From: Fidelibacterota bacterium 408169
GTDB taxonomy: Bacteria > Fidelibacterota > Marinisomatia > Marinisomatales > TCS55
Direction: 5' to 3'
DNA length: 64,000 nucleotides
Assembly (NCBI GenBank): GCA_002256485.1
Contig: NNSG01000005.1
Span: forward strand, 62,001-126,000
Shown here: positions 1 through 12,399 of the stretch, one piece after another
Position numbering within the stretch: position 1 is the stretch's first letter
Layout: the number at the start of each line of letters is the position of its first letter
The notes under the pieces: model-generated
The model's input: only the letters and a program-made list of their open reading frames with translations
What the model was told of the DNA's origin: nothing
The model's database searches: none
Position numbers and translations under genes: made by a program

Positions 1-363
1 CACATTTCCCATGGCCCGCATAAAATCATTCCCCTCTTCAACTTCTGCCAACACTGACTTGAGGTTTGTGGTATGATTTTCGTCTTCATCAAAAAAATCA
101 GAATTTACACGCTGATCTAATAAGATGAACTGTTTGTCATCATATTTCTCCAAATGGCCTGAACGCACAATGGAGCGAATCGTACCATGATCTGTGAGTG
201 TTATCGTTACGTTCCAACTTTCCTGATCCGGCAATCCTTCGCGTGTATTTTCATTTTTGTCCACAACTCGATTGGAACAGCTCATTGAGCACATAAAAAT
301 AAAAACCCATAAACCCAAAAGTGGAGAAGAATTAATAATTAAAAAATGCTTTCTCGTATTCAT
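1..363 (-). CDS. lptC: LptC-like LPS-export lipoprotein, 3' end cut by window edge
   Basis: I read 121 codons from ATG at 361-363 down to the window edge with no stop. The N-terminus has a hydrophobic stretch and then a Cys-containing segment (CSMSCSN, about residues 26-32) that looks like a lipoprotein signal. The remainder has the family features of LptC: a PDQESWN start to the beta domain, a V-R-S-G-H-L-E-K-Y-D-D strand, a FDED segment and TTNLKS. LptC is the periplasmic bridge that passes LPS from the LptBFG transporter to LptA. Downstream position in a Kdo synthesis cluster (kdsC-kdsA-pyrG-kdsB) supports the call, since lptC commonly follows kdsC in Gram-negatives. A strong Shine-Dalgarno (GGGGAGGTG) lies 8 nt before the ATG. 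Without the C-terminal half the family call rests on sequence resemblance and context. Confidence 0.75.
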   Translation of the reverse strand, partial: MNTRKHFLIINSSPLLGLWVFIFMCSMSCSNRVVDKNENTREGLPDQESWNVTITLTDHGTIRSIVRSGHLEKYDDKQFILLDQRVNSDFFDEDENHTTNLKSVLAEVEEGNDFMRAMGNV

Positions 364-371
364 AATAATAT

Positions 372-411
372 CACCTCCCCACCTGCTTCCTGCAGAGATT
401 TAGGGGTGGTG
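372..411 (-). promoter_or_regulatory. Hairpin that would mask the lptC-like ribosome binding site
   Basis: On the minus strand CACCACCCC (403-411) can pair with GGGGAGGTG (372-380), 8 of 9 positions, and the second arm is the Shine-Dalgarno of the lptC-like gene. A second small stem, CTGC/GCAG with an AGGAA loop, sits inside. The element lies in the 144-bp gap between kdsC and the lptC-like gene, which is unusual in a cluster whose other genes overlap. Pairing is seen in sequence; a regulatory role is inferred. Confidence 0.45.
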
Positions 412-507
412 TAATTTATTTAATTTTTTCCTGCTTTCTCATTGCTCCAATCTATGACTTCTTGAGGTGTTCAGCAAAATGTAGCAAGAAAAAAGAAAAA
501 GATAAAT

Positions 508-1060
508 TTAATGATACGGATCCGTTTCAGGGGGATTTTGGACTTCATCCCCCAAAGCCAGTAATACCTCATCCAAACGCCCTTGCTGTGTAAGAATCCA
601 TTCCAAAGCCTCCCTAAAAGCTCCCTGTCCTCCTGTTTTTTTAGTCACATAAACAGAAACATCTTTCACACGTTTATACGCATTTGCTACAGCAATCGGA
701 ACAGCAACTTGCTCCATAACTGCAATATCGATGAGATCATCACCTACATAAGCTATTTCTTCATCAATAAGTCCGTATTTTTCCTTGATCTTTGAATATG
801 GTATCACTTTGTTCAATGTACCATTATACACATCTGAAATTTTCATTTCTGCAGCTCTCACAGCAGTAGATTCTGAAAACCGACCGGAAATCAACGCTAA
901 TTTAAGTCCCGCAACCCTTGCGATTGCCGATCCGGCCCCATCCGTCACATTGAAGCGTTTTAATTCTTCACCATTTGTTCCTTTGTAAATGGATCCATCT
1001 GTAAGAACACCATCCACATCGGAAATGAACATCTTTATATTGGCGCAAAGTAATTTTGTG

Positions 1061-1080
<20 letters not shown>
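508..1080 (-). CDS. kdsC: 3-deoxy-D-manno-octulosonate 8-phosphate phosphatase
   Basis: A HAD-superfamily phosphatase that hydrolyses Kdo-8-phosphate to Kdo, the step after KdsA in Kdo synthesis for lipid A. The nucleophile motif D-V-D-G-V-L-T-D-G starts at residue 21, and the later acidic metal-binding motif Y-V-G-D-D-L-I-D is near residues 112-119. At 190 aa it has the short C0-type KdsC layout with no large cap domain. Translation appears to begin at a GTG at 1078-1080, giving a 20-bp overlap with kdsA. An internal ATG at residue 17 would leave only four residues before the nucleophile and is less likely. It lies between kdsA and the lptC-like gene. Confidence 0.93.
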
Positions 1081-4191
<3,111 letters not shown>

Positions 4192-4333
4192 GAAGGGAAT
4201 ACCTTTATATACTGGAGACACGTTTCCATTGGGAGCAGATTGTTCGTCATGATGATGTCATTTTGAGCATAAACCAGCGAAAACTAGTCATTAAGTTAAG
4301 TAAATGATAGGTAGAATTATCAGTGAAATTTTT

Positions 4334-5590
4334 CTACTCAAACCGCAATGATTCAACGGGATCCAAATTTGCTGCTCGCCATGCTGGATAAATACCAAAA
4401 CCAATACCGATAAAAGAACAAACGACTAATCCATACACAACCCAATCCATAGGGATAACAGCAGGAATATTCATTAACAATGCAACTGTGTTCCCGCCGA
4501 CTACTCCTAAAATAACGCCCACAATACCGCCAATTTCACTTAAAAAAACAGCTTCCGCAAGAAACTGCGTTATAATGTCACGTTTGTTTGCTCCAATGGC
4601 TTTACGAATACCAATTTCTTTAATTCGTTCCGATACGGATACGAGCATTATATTCATAATTCCAATCCCGGCCACAAGTAAGGCAATAATACTTATAACA
4701 AAGGCAAAAGCTTTAACTCCGCCGGTAAAGGAACTAAATGTCTCTAATAATTGAGCATTTGAAATAACTTCAAAATCATTGTCTTCACCAGGCGGAACTT
4801 TGCGAATCGTACGCATTATACCAATCGCTTCATCCTGTGTTTTATTATAGAGTTCAGTTGAAGGTGATTCAACAGTAATTACTAAAGATGTTCGTTGATG
4901 AGCAAAATGATGCAAGTATGTCGAAATGGGAATAATGACATAATTATCCTGGCTTTCACCAAAGGACTGTCCTTTTCGTTCGGCGGTGCCAATTACAAGA
5001 AACTCTATCCCATCTATCGTTATTGAATTTCCTATTGCATATTCAAAAGGGAAAAGTTGATCAAGGGCATCGCCGCCTAAAATCACCACTCGCCGGGCAT
5101 AATGCACATCATCATGGGTAATATTTCGTCCGTCATCTATCGTCGTATTATATGTCCTCGCAGTCCATTCATCTCCTGCATAAAGCGCTGTATTTCTCTT
5201 CGCCTGGTTATCATCATTTTTGATGATCTTACCCCAGGTATCATCATTTGCGCTGACAAACGCAGCTGTTTTTACACTTTCACGCAGTTTTTCATATTGA
5301 TCGTAGGTAATACTTTTACGTTTTGAATATTTTTGCCACGAGCCATGACCACCCAAATGAATGGCTGGATATTTTTGGAATGAAAATGTATTCGTCCCAA
5401 ACACATTCAACCCCGATTGTATGGATGATTCCATAGTTGTTATGGCCGTCATAACGCCAATGACAGAAAACACACCAATGGCAATTCCCAGCAATGTTAA
5501 TGAAGAACGTAATTTATTCTGTCGAATGGATTGGAAAGCCATGATTAGGCTTTCCCTCAACGTATTTTTAAAATGGCTTTTCTTCTGCAC
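4334..5590 (-). CDS. MacB/FtsX-type ABC transporter permease (second of two)
   Basis: A 418-aa inner-membrane permease of the MacB type. An N-terminal TM helix (about residues 29-50, within LTLLGIAIGVFSVIGVM) is followed by a periplasmic MacB_PCD domain to about residue 290, then three TM helices of the FtsX domain containing ALLVAGIGIMNIMLVSV, the cytoplasmic coupling segment R-I-K-E-I-G-I-R-K-A-I-G-A, and a final ARWRAANLDP-like end (AWRAANLDPVESLRFE). The apparent start is GTG (5588-5590); internal TTG and ATG codons at residues 11 and 17 are alternatives. It is last in the exporter cluster Yip1-TolC-HlyD-ATPase-permease-permease and is clearly diverged from its neighbour, so the pair probably forms a heterodimer. 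Confidence 0.88.
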   Translation of the reverse strand: MQKKSHFKNTLRESLIMAFQSIRQNKLRSSLTLLGIAIGVFSVIGVMTAITTMESSIQSGLNVFGTNTFSFQKYPAIHLGGHGSWQKYSKRKSITYDQYEKLRESVKTAAFVSANDDTWGKIIKNDDNQAKRNTALYAGDEWTARTYNTTIDDGRNITHDDVHYARRVVILGGDALDQLFPFEYAIGNSITIDGIEFLVIGTAERKGQSFGESQDNYVIIPISTYLHHFAHQRTSLVITVESPSTELYNKTQDEAIGIMRTIRKVPPGEDNDFEVISNAQLLETFSSFTGGVKAFAFVISIIALLVAGIGIMNIMLVSVSERIKEIGIRKAIGANKRDIITQFLAEAVFLSEIGGIVGVILGVVGGNTVALLMNIPAVIPMDWVVYGLVVCSFIGIGFGIYPAWRAANLDPVESLRFE

Positions 5591-5631
5591 TTTCCTTATG
5601 TCCTAATCTTAATCCTAATCTAAACTCCCTT

Positions 5632-6846
5632 TTACTCATAACGAAGTGCCTCAATGGGATCCAGCCGTGCCGCTTTGTATGATGGCGCTAATCCCGCAAC
5701 AACTCCAACAAATGAACTTAATATTAAAGAAATAAAAGCCAAGGATACAGGCATGGTAGAAGGAAACACAAATTTATCGATCAAAAAACTTCCGCCTAAA
5801 GCCAGTATAATTCCTATACATCCGCCAAATAAACAAATGAGCAGTGCTTCCAATAAAAACTGTCTCATAATACTTCCCTGTGTAGCACCGATTGCTTTCC
5901 GGACCCCGATTTCCTTCGTCCGTTCTTTCACAGATACAAACATAATATTCATGATTCCGACACCTCCCACAACCAGAGAAAGAACCGTAATAAATAAACC
6001 TGTACCACCGATGGCAATTTTCATTGTTTGATATTGTTGGCGAAATGCGTCCTGCTGATTTACAGCGAAATCATTTTTTTCTTCTGGATGGAGCCCGCGC
6101 AAGCGACGCATAATGGCTATAATTTCATCTTTTGCTTCATCAATATGTTTATCATCCACTTTTACGTCCAGGCGCATCCATCCTCGGCGGGCAAATAAGC
6201 GTTGATAGGTTCCCAATGGAATGATAGCTCGATTATCCATGCTAAATAAACCCAAAAATTTGCCCTGTTTTTCTGTAACTCCAACCACACGGAATACATA
6301 ATTTCCGATCTTCACTTTTTTACCGATGGGATTTTCATTTTCAAACAATACATTAGCCACATCATAACCAATGGCAATAACACGTGCACCACTGCGTTCC
6401 TCACCTTCCGTATAAAAACGGCCGGATTCAATATTCATAAAAGCCGTTTGTGCAAATTCCGGTGTAGTACCTGCCAGATTTATGCCCATGGCCATTTCAT
6501 CTTTACGGGTAATATTGACTGATCGCATGGCAACCGGTGCTGCTGCAATGACGTATTTACTTTGATTTTTTAATTTTTCAATATAATCCACTTTTAAATC
6601 AGGCCGATTGCGAATCTCCCACCATTCCTCTTGACCAAACCATTCGTGTTTGGCGATATACAACACATCTCTACCCAGAAAGGACATACTATTTTCAAAG
6701 GATCGATCCAATCCAGAAATGAGGGTGCCCATTAGCGTCACAGCTAATATACCGATTATGATTCCAAGAGTGGTCAACACTGCTCGTAGTTTATTGTCCC
6801 AAATTGCACTCAGAGCCATACGCAGGGATTCAACATAAGCAAACAT
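5632..6846 (-). CDS. MacB/FtsX-type ABC transporter permease (first of two)
   Basis: A 404-aa permease with the same plan as the next gene in the operon: TM1 near residues 21-45 (LTTLGIIIGILAVTLMGTL), a large periplasmic MacB_PCD domain to about 275, and a C-terminal FtsX domain with VVGGVGIMNIMFVSV, then K-E-R-T-K-E-I-G-V-R-K-A-I-G-A, and a closing AARLDPIEALRYE. Such permeases use ATP-driven conformational change to push substrates from the periplasm through a TolC channel (MacAB-TolC knowledge). It starts 2 bp after the ATPase gene. The 41 bp between it and the second permease holds short CCTAATC-like repeats. The substrate cannot be told from sequence. Confidence 0.88.
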   Translation of the reverse strand: MFAYVESLRMALSAIWDNKLRAVLTTLGIIIGILAVTLMGTLISGLDRSFENSMSFLGRDVLYIAKHEWFGQEEWWEIRNRPDLKVDYIEKLKNQSKYVIAAAPVAMRSVNITRKDEMAMGINLAGTTPEFAQTAFMNIESGRFYTEGEERSGARVIAIGYDVANVLFENENPIGKKVKIGNYVFRVVGVTEKQGKFLGLFSMDNRAIIPLGTYQRLFARRGWMRLDVKVDDKHIDEAKDEIIAIMRRLRGLHPEEKNDFAVNQQDAFRQQYQTMKIAIGGTGLFITVLSLVVGGVGIMNIMFVSVKERTKEIGVRKAIGATQGSIMRQFLLEALLICLFGGCIGIILALGGSFLIDKFVFPSTMPVSLAFISLILSSFVGVVAGLAPSYKAARLDPIEALRYE

Positions 6847-6848
6847 AT

Positions 6849-7580
6849 TTAGGCTGTCGCTTTTTTCTTACTTTGTATTTTACGTTGTTTTGTTGTTTTG
6901 TTTTGCGCGTCTTTTTCGATGCGACCATCTAAAATATGGATTGTGCGGTAAGCGTGTTTTGCAATATAGGCTTCATGGGTAACAAGAATAATTGTATTCC
7001 CTTCTCTATGCAACTCATCAAAAACATCCATGATTTCTACTCCACTTTTTGAATCCAGATTTCCCGTTGGTTCATCCGCTAGAATAATGGAAGGATTTGT
7101 TACCAATGCTCTGGCAATGGCCACGCGCTGCCGTTGACCGCCAGAAAGTTCATTTGGCTTGTGGTGCATGCGGTCGGTCAGGCTTACTTTTTCCATGGCG
7201 ATTTCAGCAAGTTCTAACCGCTCATCTTTTGGTATGTTTGCATAAATCAATGGGAGTTCCACATTTCTTAAAGCTGTCAGTTTTGGCAATAAATTAAATG
7301 TCTGGAAAACAAAACCAATCTTCCTATTTCTAATGGATGCCAATTGATTATCATCCATTTCATGAACTTTTTCACCCTCAAATTCATAGGTGCCATTCGT
7401 AGGTGAATCCAAGCAGCCAATCATATTCATCATTGTAGATTTACCAGAGCCGGAAGGCCCCATGATGGAAATATATTCATTATGGTTAATAATGAGATCA
7501 ACGCCATCCAGCGCTTTTACCGTTTCACCCCCGACTTCATAATACCGTTGTAATCCGGAAAGTTTGATTAAATCAGCCAT
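6849..7580 (-). CDS. MacB/LolD-type ABC transporter ATP-binding protein
   Basis: A 243-aa ABC ATPase with every canonical motif: Walker [10 protein letters not shown] (about residues 41-49), Q-loop F-V-F-Q-T-F-N-L-L, signature [10 protein letters not shown], Walker [13 protein letters not shown] and the H-loop V-T-H-E. The pattern belongs to the MacB/LolD/FtsE group that pairs with FtsX-type permeases. The C-terminus carries a Lys-rich tail (about residues 225-243) absent from standard LolD. Its ATG overlaps the adaptor stop at 7580 by one base, so it is in the same operon as the HlyD adaptor upstream and both permeases downstream. Confidence 0.93.
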   Translation of the reverse strand: MADLIKLSGLQRYYEVGGETVKALDGVDLIINHNEYISIMGPSGSGKSTMMNMIGCLDSPTNGTYEFEGEKVHEMDDNQLASIRNRKIGFVFQTFNLLPKLTALRNVELPLIYANIPKDERLELAEIAMEKVSLTDRMHHKPNELSGGQRQRVAIARALVTNPSIILADEPTGNLDSKSGVEIMDVFDELHREGNTIILVTHEAYIAKHAYRTIHILDGRIEKDAQNKTTKQRKIQSKKKATA

Positions 7581-8836
7581 TAGTCTTCATCTAAACGAAC
7601 GGGGCTATTATGTTTTAAATCTCGGCTGATAGCTTTATAACTGCCGTTTACTACTTTTTCTCCTTCAGTTAATCCACTGAATATTTCATAATGTGTTTCA
7701 CTGCTGATGCCCACTTCCACCGGTTTAGCCACTGCAAAAGGTCCTTTATTATTACCCTTTATTTCTTGATCTCCAGCAGGTTCATCCTGAACGACAAACA
7801 CCAATTCAATCATTTTTTTCTTTTCATTTCCGCTTCTGTATTTTTTGTTTTCATCATCCTTATCTTTTTTCTTTTCGGTTGATTGTTTATCATATCCTTC
7901 CGGTCGAACGGTTAAACTTTGAATAGGAATGGTCAGAGCATCCTTATGAACATCTGTAATAATATTTGTATTGGCGCTCATTCCCGGACGGATTTTAGGA
8001 TGGACATCCAGCATGCGTACCTTAACCTTAAAATTTGTTACTTGTTCTTGGGTACCAAAATTGGATGTTTCAGCTACATGGGCAATTTCACTTACAACTC
8101 CTAAAAACACAGTATCTTGAAAAGCATCTACTTCAATTTCCGTCGTGTCACTCAATGCAATTGACACAACATCATTTTCATTCACATCCACTTCCACTTC
8201 TAATTTTGTCAAATCAGCAATGGTCATCAACGTTGCAGCTTGAAAAACACTGCCAACAGCCATTTCCCCTACTTCAATATTAATTCTGGTGACTATTCCA
8301 TCTGAAGGAGCCGTCATCTTTAATTTCGATAATTCATCTTCCCTGGATATTAACGCTGCTTTGGCTTGACGCAATTGGTTCACTGCCAATTCATACTGTG
8401 CAGTGATAGATTCCAGTTCTTGTTCTGAAATCAATTTTTGTTTATAGAGTGACTCCATTCGTTTTTTCTGTGCGTCCACTTGTTTCAAACTTGCTTTAGC
8501 AGAATTCACTGAAGATTGCGCCTGCTCTGTTGCTGCTAAATGTTGTTTTGCATCCAACGTAATTAATAATTGCCCTGCTTTCACTCGGTCACCTTCCTTA
8601 ACGGTAATTTTTGTTACCCATGCGGATGTTGTAGCACTAATCTTAATTTCCCTTATGGGTTGAATTTTACCACTGGCATTAACTTTGTGAACAATTGTTC
8701 CTCGTTGAACTTCCTCAACTTCTACTTTAATAACATTGTCATCTTCACGGAAAATATTAGCAGCAATAATAATGATTAATAACACCGCTACTCCGCTGAT
8801 GATATATATTTTTTTCTTATTCTTTTTTATTAGCAA
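7580..8836 (-). CDS. HlyD/MacA-type periplasmic adaptor (membrane fusion protein)
   Basis: A 418-aa adaptor linking the inner-membrane ABC complex to TolC. One N-terminal TM anchor (about residues 10-26) is followed by a half-lipoyl segment, an alpha-helical hairpin of about residues 95-195 rich in Gln, Ala, Lys and Glu, the second half-lipoyl segment ([11 protein letters not shown]) and beta-barrel domains. A highly charged insertion of Lys, Asp and Glu (about residues 318-345) interrupts the region before the last domain and is not a normal family feature. The start is TTG (8834-8836), with GGGAG 7 nt upstream. It lies between tolC-like and ATPase genes. Confidence 0.9.
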   Translation of the reverse strand: MLIKKNKKKIYIISGVAVLLIIIIAANIFREDDNVIKVEVEEVQRGTIVHKVNASGKIQPIREIKISATTSAWVTKITVKEGDRVKAGQLLITLDAKQHLAATEQAQSSVNSAKASLKQVDAQKKRMESLYKQKLISEQELESITAQYELAVNQLRQAKAALISREDELSKLKMTAPSDGIVTRINIEVGEMAVGSVFQAATLMTIADLTKLEVEVDVNENDVVSIALSDTTEIEVDAFQDTVFLGVVSEIAHVAETSNFGTQEQVTNFKVKVRMLDVHPKIRPGMSANTNIITDVHKDALTIPIQSLTVRPEGYDKQSTEKKKDKDDENKKYRSGNEKKKMIELVFVVQDEPAGDQEIKGNNKGPFAVAKPVEVGISSETHYEIFSGLTEGEKVVNGSYKAISRDLKHNSPVRLDED

Positions 8837-8849
8837 AATTTACTCCCTG

Positions 8850-10175
8850 TTATCTGTAATCTTGATCAAGCGTTCCTAATAGTGCCCTTAATTGAGCTTC
8901 CTGAATGCGTGCATTGTATTTTGTGTTTACCAATGAACTTCGCGCCTGGCTGACTGATACTTGAGCATCCAATACTTCCAAGATGGTTGTAGATCCAAGT
9001 TTATAGCGCTCCTGGACTAAATTCATATCTTCTTCAGCTGAAGCTAACACTTGCTCACTAATGGGTATTAACTCTTGATAATTATCCAAAACATTAATCA
9101 AATTCTCCAACTGCACCATCAAATCATGTTTCTGAGTTAAATAATCGTATCGCTGCTTGCGGACATTTAATTCTGCCTGCTGCTGTTTTGTGGATAAACT
9201 ATATCCGGTAAAAATTGGGATGGATAATGATAAAGAAACACTCGATGACCAATCATCTAATTGAGTCATACTATCAAAATCATTCGTAAGGGTTCCATAA
9301 TCCATTGACGCAGTTAATTTAGGAAGGCGTGTACCGACTAAAATTTTTCTGCTTAATTCAGCTCCGGCTATCTGCGACCGAAACACGAGAAGTGTGGGGC
9401 TATATTCTACCATTTCAGGCACAGATTGCTCAACATCCGGAACAGGAAGCAGCGGTCGTCCAGTATCTACAATTTCATAATGACTATTGCTCCCCACCAA
9501 ACCCATGCTGTTTCGGAGAGCAAGATTCGCATTTCGTAGATTCGTTTCCTTTATTAATAAATCCGAATGAGCATTTCCTTTTAAAACCTGTGCTTTCAAT
9601 AAATCCGTTTTTTTCACTGCACCTAATTCAAATTGGGTTTTTACCAAACTCACTTGATGGCGAGCAAGAGCTAAATTTTTCTTGGAGACATCCAATAATT
9701 GCTGTGCTTTTAAAAATTCATAGAATGATTGATGCACATTGAGGATAACATTAATCTTCTGCTGGCGGGTAAGCTGTTGGTTTATAACTAGAGTATTATT
9801 TGCCGATCTGATCTGGTTCAACCACTGACCGCCATCGTAAATAGGTTGATTGACAGAAAATGATGCGCCAAATTTATTTGATGTACCGCCGTACGGAGTT
9901 GAAAAAGATATGGTATCACCCAAGAACACCATCTCTGATGTGTTTACACCTTTTGTAGAATGTGATTCACTCCATGAATTACCATAACTAAACGTAGGCA
10001 GAATATTGCTCAACGAACCTTTTTTCCCGGCAATAGCAGACTGTACATCTAATTCTACTGATTTTATTGATTCCTTATTTAGTAAGGCAATCTCAATGCA
10101 ATCTGACAGTGAATACACTTGCGCATTCAAGTTTACAAAGTGTAAAAAACAGAATAGATATAATTGACTTTTCAT
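8850..10175 (-). CDS. TolC-family outer-membrane efflux protein
   Basis: A 441-aa TolC-type channel. The mature part begins Q-V-Y-S-L-S-D-C-I-E-I-A-L, a typical OEP start, and the protein has two repeats with long helical stretches. The chosen ATG at 10173-10175 gives a short signal peptide (MKSQLYLFCFLHFVNLNA) and lies 2 bp after the Yip1 stop. The frame stays open further upstream, but that would overlap the Yip1 gene by over 130 bp and bury the signal peptide. It is followed 13 bp later by the adaptor gene, making a complete tripartite export system with the ABC genes. Confidence 0.9.
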   Translation of the reverse strand: MKSQLYLFCFLHFVNLNAQVYSLSDCIEIALLNKESIKSVELDVQSAIAGKKGSLSNILPTFSYGNSWSESHSTKGVNTSEMVFLGDTISFSTPYGGTSNKFGASFSVNQPIYDGGQWLNQIRSANNTLVINQQLTRQQKINVILNVHQSFYEFLKAQQLLDVSKKNLALARHQVSLVKTQFELGAVKKTDLLKAQVLKGNAHSDLLIKETNLRNANLALRNSMGLVGSNSHYEIVDTGRPLLPVPDVEQSVPEMVEYSPTLLVFRSQIAGAELSRKILVGTRLPKLTASMDYGTLTNDFDSMTQLDDWSSSVSLSLSIPIFTGYSLSTKQQQAELNVRKQRYDYLTQKHDLMVQLENLINVLDNYQELIPISEQVLASAEEDMNLVQERYKLGSTTILEVLDAQVSVSQARSSLVNTKYNARIQEAQLRALLGTLDQDYR

Positions 10176-10177
10176 TT

Positions 10178-10876
10178 TTAAGTAAATAGTGACCCAATAA
10201 ATGAGAAAAAGGTTGTCTGCAATATCCAATAAATAACTAAAGCGATCATAAATGGTTTTACCTCCCGGCGGTATAAAACACTCATACCAACGGCAAGCAC
10301 TATTACTCGCCAAAAGGCGAAAAGATCCATTCCACCCATAAAATTATACAAAAAACTTCCTTTTTCTCCAAGACTCAATAATCCCAACCCTGTATGAATA
10401 TCAACACGCCATTGAGAAACCATTAGTGGAATTTTTACAAGTGATTCTAATACAGTGATCATATACGTATACGATGTCATAACAAGAATATTCCCGAATG
10501 ATGATTTTCCCCCAAAAAAGAAATTTCCTATCAGCAGAATCATTAGAGACATCATTAATATTCGAACAGGTGTAGATAGGGAACTTGATACATATCCAAT
10601 AAAAACCATACTGCTTGATGGATCTGTGATTTTTTCCAGACTTTCTGATAAAATTTCTTCTTTTTGATCTTCGGGTATTTGTGAACTACTCATGATGTAC
10701 TTTTCAGTTTGTTCTATTTGTACTTCCGTCAATAATTCTCCCAAAACCAACATACTGGTAAAACCCACTACTGCTGTAATGATGATGGGTAAAAAAGCAC
10801 TTGTCCAATTATTTTGTTCTTGCAATAAATTAAATGTTTCTCTCGGTTCTATAAATACGTTAATTAGATTATTCAT
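10178..10876 (-). CDS. Yip1-family integral membrane protein
   Basis: A 232-aa hydrophobic protein with about five TM helices. The start N-N-L-I-N-V-F-I-E-P-R-E-T-F and the helix containing A-F-L-P-I-I-I-T-A fit the bacterial Yip1 family, where a phage-shock or export-related function is often guessed but not established. A soluble loop rich in Glu and Gln lies at about residues 48-85. It sits 2 bp upstream of the TolC-type gene, so it is probably co-transcribed with the exporter; its role there is unknown. It lies 8 bp after the CCA-adding enzyme gene. Confidence 0.75.
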   Translation of the reverse strand: MNNLINVFIEPRETFNLLQEQNNWTSAFLPIIITAVVGFTSMLVLGELLTEVQIEQTEKYIMSSSQIPEDQKEEILSESLEKITDPSSSMVFIGYVSSSLSTPVRILMMSLMILLIGNFFFGGKSSFGNILVMTSYTYMITVLESLVKIPLMVSQWRVDIHTGLGLLSLGEKGSFLYNFMGGMDLFAFWRVIVLAVGMSVLYRREVKPFMIALVIYWILQTTFFSFIGSLFT

Positions 10877-10884
10877 TTATTTTT

Positions 10885-12306
10885 CTATTCAGCTAAAATG
10901 TTGTCTTTAATTTTAAACATGTATTCTCTGGCTGCGTTATAATCATTTTCAATTTCTCCATTTAGAATTGCTTCCTCAATTGCATGTTTGATTTTTCCCA
11001 CTTCCTTACCTTCGGTCAATCCACACGTTTCCATAATTTCTTTGCCCCTTACAGGAGATTGAAACGATTTCATCGCATCTCTTTCCTCCACATTAGACAT
11101 TTTAGCTTCTACAATTTCAAAATTTTTCATGTACTTCTTTACTCGTTGTGGGTTACGAGAAGTGATATCAGCCCGACACAAGGTCATGAGATCATCCAAG
11201 TCTTCACCTGCCGCAGCCATCACTCTCCGAACGGCAGAATCAGTTACTTCTTTTTTTACTAATGCTATGGGTCGGAGATGCAAAAGAGTAAGTTTTTTAA
11301 GATAATCCCGAAGTTCGTTCGAAAGCTTTAAATGTTTTGCTACTTTGTTCAGCATTCGTTCCCCAACTGCATCGTGTCCATGGAATGTATACCCTTTTTT
11401 CTTATCCACTCTTCGAGTGTTGGGTTTTGCAATATCATGAACTAGGGCCGCAAAACGTAATTCCATTTTTTCAGATAATTGAGCGGCATTATCCACAACT
11501 TGCATTGTGTGATAAAAAATATCTTTATGGTGCCATTCTTTTGTTTGTTCCATACCGAACATTTTTTCAATATCAGGAAAAACATACTTCATCAATCCAG
11601 TCTTTTGTAAAATAATCAACCCGATAGACGGTTTATCAGTATTTAATATTTTCAAAAGTTCAGCTGTGATTCTTTCTTGTGAAACAATGCTGATTCGATC
11701 AGCTTGTTTGCATATTGCTGCAAAACATTTTTCTTCGATCTCAAAATTCAGGGCTGCGGCAAAATATGCTGCCCGCATCATTCGCAAGGGATCTTCACTG
11801 AATGTTTCATTCGGATCAAGTGGAGTTTTTAGAATTTTAGCTTTTAAATCTACAATTCCGCCATGAGGATCATGCATTTCACCAAATCGATCCGGATGGA
11901 GATCCAAAGCTAATGCATTGACTGTAAAATCGCGACGTAGTAAATCCCCCTTGAGATCTGTATAAACAACTTCTTGGGGTTTACGGGAATCTTTATCATA
12001 GGATTCAGTTCGCGCTGCAGCCACTTCAAGAGGAATGGCTTTGTATGGAATTTTGGCAGTAGAAAATTTTTGGAAGGGAACAATTTTTTTGACTTTTAAT
12101 TTTTTTGCAAGCACTTTAGCAAATTCCACACCATCGCACACAACCATAAAATCAATTTCTTTTAACCGCCTCCCAAGGATAAGATCGCGTACGTAACCGC
12201 CCACAACATACGTATCGTGTTTTCGCTCTACACCCAATTCTCCAACGAGTCGCAGGACCTTAGATCCGATGAAATCTTCAGATATTAAATGATGAATATT
12301 GGTCAT
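10885..12306 (-). CDS. CCA tRNA nucleotidyltransferase with HD domain
   Basis: A class II nucleotidyltransferase of 473 aa that adds or repairs the 3' CCA of tRNA. The N-terminal head has V-G-G-Y-V-R-D-L-I-L-G followed by K-E-I-D-F-M-V; the first metal-binding acid is Glu rather than the usual Asp. The second motif is R-R-D-F-T-V-N-A-L-A, and the EDPLRMMRA motif is present. A C-terminal HD domain follows (RFAALVHDIAKP near residues 280-291), as in bacterial CCA enzymes with phosphohydrolase activity. It could instead act as a poly(A) polymerase, but no arginine-rich tail is evident. Its start overlaps nothing essential of the divergent DUF4835 gene. Confidence 0.9.
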   Translation of the reverse strand: MTNIHHLISEDFIGSKVLRLVGELGVERKHDTYVVGGYVRDLILGRRLKEIDFMVVCDGVEFAKVLAKKLKVKKIVPFQKFSTAKIPYKAIPLEVAAARTESYDKDSRKPQEVVYTDLKGDLLRRDFTVNALALDLHPDRFGEMHDPHGGIVDLKAKILKTPLDPNETFSEDPLRMMRAAYFAAALNFEIEEKCFAAICKQADRISIVSQERITAELLKILNTDKPSIGLIILQKTGLMKYVFPDIEKMFGMEQTKEWHHKDIFYHTMQVVDNAAQLSEKMELRFAALVHDIAKPNTRRVDKKKGYTFHGHDAVGERMLNKVAKHLKLSNELRDYLKKLTLLHLRPIALVKKEVTDSAVRRVMAAAGEDLDDLMTLCRADITSRNPQRVKKYMKNFEIVEAKMSNVEERDAMKSFQSPVRGKEIMETCGLTEGKEVGKIKHAIEEAILNGEIENDYNAAREYMFKIKDNILAE

Positions 12307-12399
12307 AATAGTAAAGAATTTACGGAACTTGATTTAATTCTTACACTGTATCATAATTTCATTTGTTCTCTTCATCAACTACCTCTATTTTCAACCGTG

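Noticed and set aside
12289-12399. Extended N-terminus of the DUF4835 protein
   Set aside because: The upstream frame overlaps the CCA gene and would place the signal peptide 37 residues inside the protein. The ATG at 12400 is preferred.
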